Of a DNA stretch of 64,000 bases, positions 63,882-64,000 are shown one piece after another. A model generated the notes under the pieces. That model saw only the letters and a list, made by a program, of their open reading frames with translations. It made no database searches and had not been told where the DNA came from. This stretch comes from Opitutales bacterium UBA5694 (GTDB lineage Bacteria > Verrucomicrobiota > Verrucomicrobiia > Opitutales > Opitutaceae). A program made the translations under genes and the position numbers. How positions within the stretch are numbered: the stretch's first letter is position 1; each line of letters opens with the position of its first letter. The stretch is taken from assembly GCA_002420185.1 (NCBI GenBank), contig DIHO01000001.1:62001-126000 (forward strand), in the 5' to 3' direction.

Positions 63882-64000
63882 ATGCTCTCCGTGGAACGAC
63901 TGTTAGAATCATTGAAACCCCTCTTCAGCCAACCGTTGTTCCCTTGCGCGATCGAGGTGATTGGGATATATTCGCGTACTCTATCTTTTGGATCCTCAGC
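63882..64000 (+). CDS. Possible partial frame running off the window
   Basis: From ATG 63882 the frame (MLSVERLLESLKPL...) stays open to the last base, 39 codons. No family is recognised, and an open frame of this length can be chance. It may be the start of a gene beyond the window. Confidence 0.2.
   Translation, partial: MLSVERLLESLKPLFSQPLFPCAIEVIGIYSRTLSFGSS

Noticed and set aside
1..64000. CRISPR arrays, rRNA genes, transposase genes, toxin-antitoxin or restriction systems
   Set aside because: I looked for regular direct repeats with spacers, conserved rRNA stretches and known family motifs and saw none. The YwqK antitoxin label for the MORN protein was not accepted because there is no toxin partner.

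Overview
The window looks like a chromosomal segment of a free-living, heterotrophic member of the Verrucomicrobiota, most likely class Opitutia (Puniceicoccales-like). The reasons are several sulfatases, a DUF1592-type cytochrome paired with a DUF1552 protein, a UPF0261/Tm-1-like protein, the regulator families, a proton-pumping transhydrogenase and a complete-looking Nuo complex I operon. This is judged from protein families only; Planctomycetota or Lentisphaerota are less likely alternatives.

Region 1 (1-15,300) is a catabolic and transport block. It holds three sulfatases, a Tm-1-like protein, a tripartite tricarboxylate transporter in which the binding protein and small membrane subunit are one polypeptide (TctC-TctB fusion) next to TctA, and a ribose-type sugar ABC importer. 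It is scattered with decayed genes: a LacI-type regulator, an AraC-type regulator, a cyclophilin and one unidentified C-terminal remnant. A related palindromic repeat fills the gap between the sugar-binding protein and its ATPase and recurs at the N-terminus of the DUF1592 gene.

Region 2 (15,300-26,300) holds the DUF1592/DUF1552 pair; a translationally coupled four-gene operon of LolD-like ATPase, FtsX-like permease, His-rich lipoprotein and DUF3299 protein (inferred metal handling); a broken thioredoxin-like gene; and an intact imelysin followed by a heavily decayed DUF1111 di-heme gene that once overlapped it. A lone BlaI-type repressor follows.

Region 3 (26,300-46,400) is energy metabolism and housekeeping: pntAA-pntAB-pntB, a YhcH-type cupin with rarA, two small conserved-looking proteins, and the nuo operon in the order nuoB, C, D, E, F, G, H, I, J, K, L, M, N on the minus strand. 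No nuoA is found beside nuoB.

Region 4 (46,400-49,015) starts with tRNA-Ser(GGA). The last 20 bases of this tRNA gene are repeated (one mismatch) 2.36 kb downstream, bracketing a small A+T-richer segment with three small genes and no integrase. This is the expected footprint of a tRNA-integrated element that is either a satellite or a deletion remnant.

Region 5 (49,300-64,000) is mostly core metabolism: aromatic aminotransferase, dCTP deaminase, a MORN-repeat lipoprotein, yidD, a deaminase-only RibD, nitroreductase, sufE, an RlmD-type methyltransferase, OsmC, purB, a sulfotransferase, a group 4 glycosyltransferase, holA and a molybdopterin cluster (moeA, moaC, moaD, moaE).

The strongest unusual signals are the TctC-TctB fusion, the tRNA-Ser bracketed mini-element, the palindromic repeat that seems to supply the signal-peptide n-region of the DUF1592 protein, and the cluster of at least five recognisable pseudogenes beside intact partners. 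I did not find a clearly new defence or mobile system.
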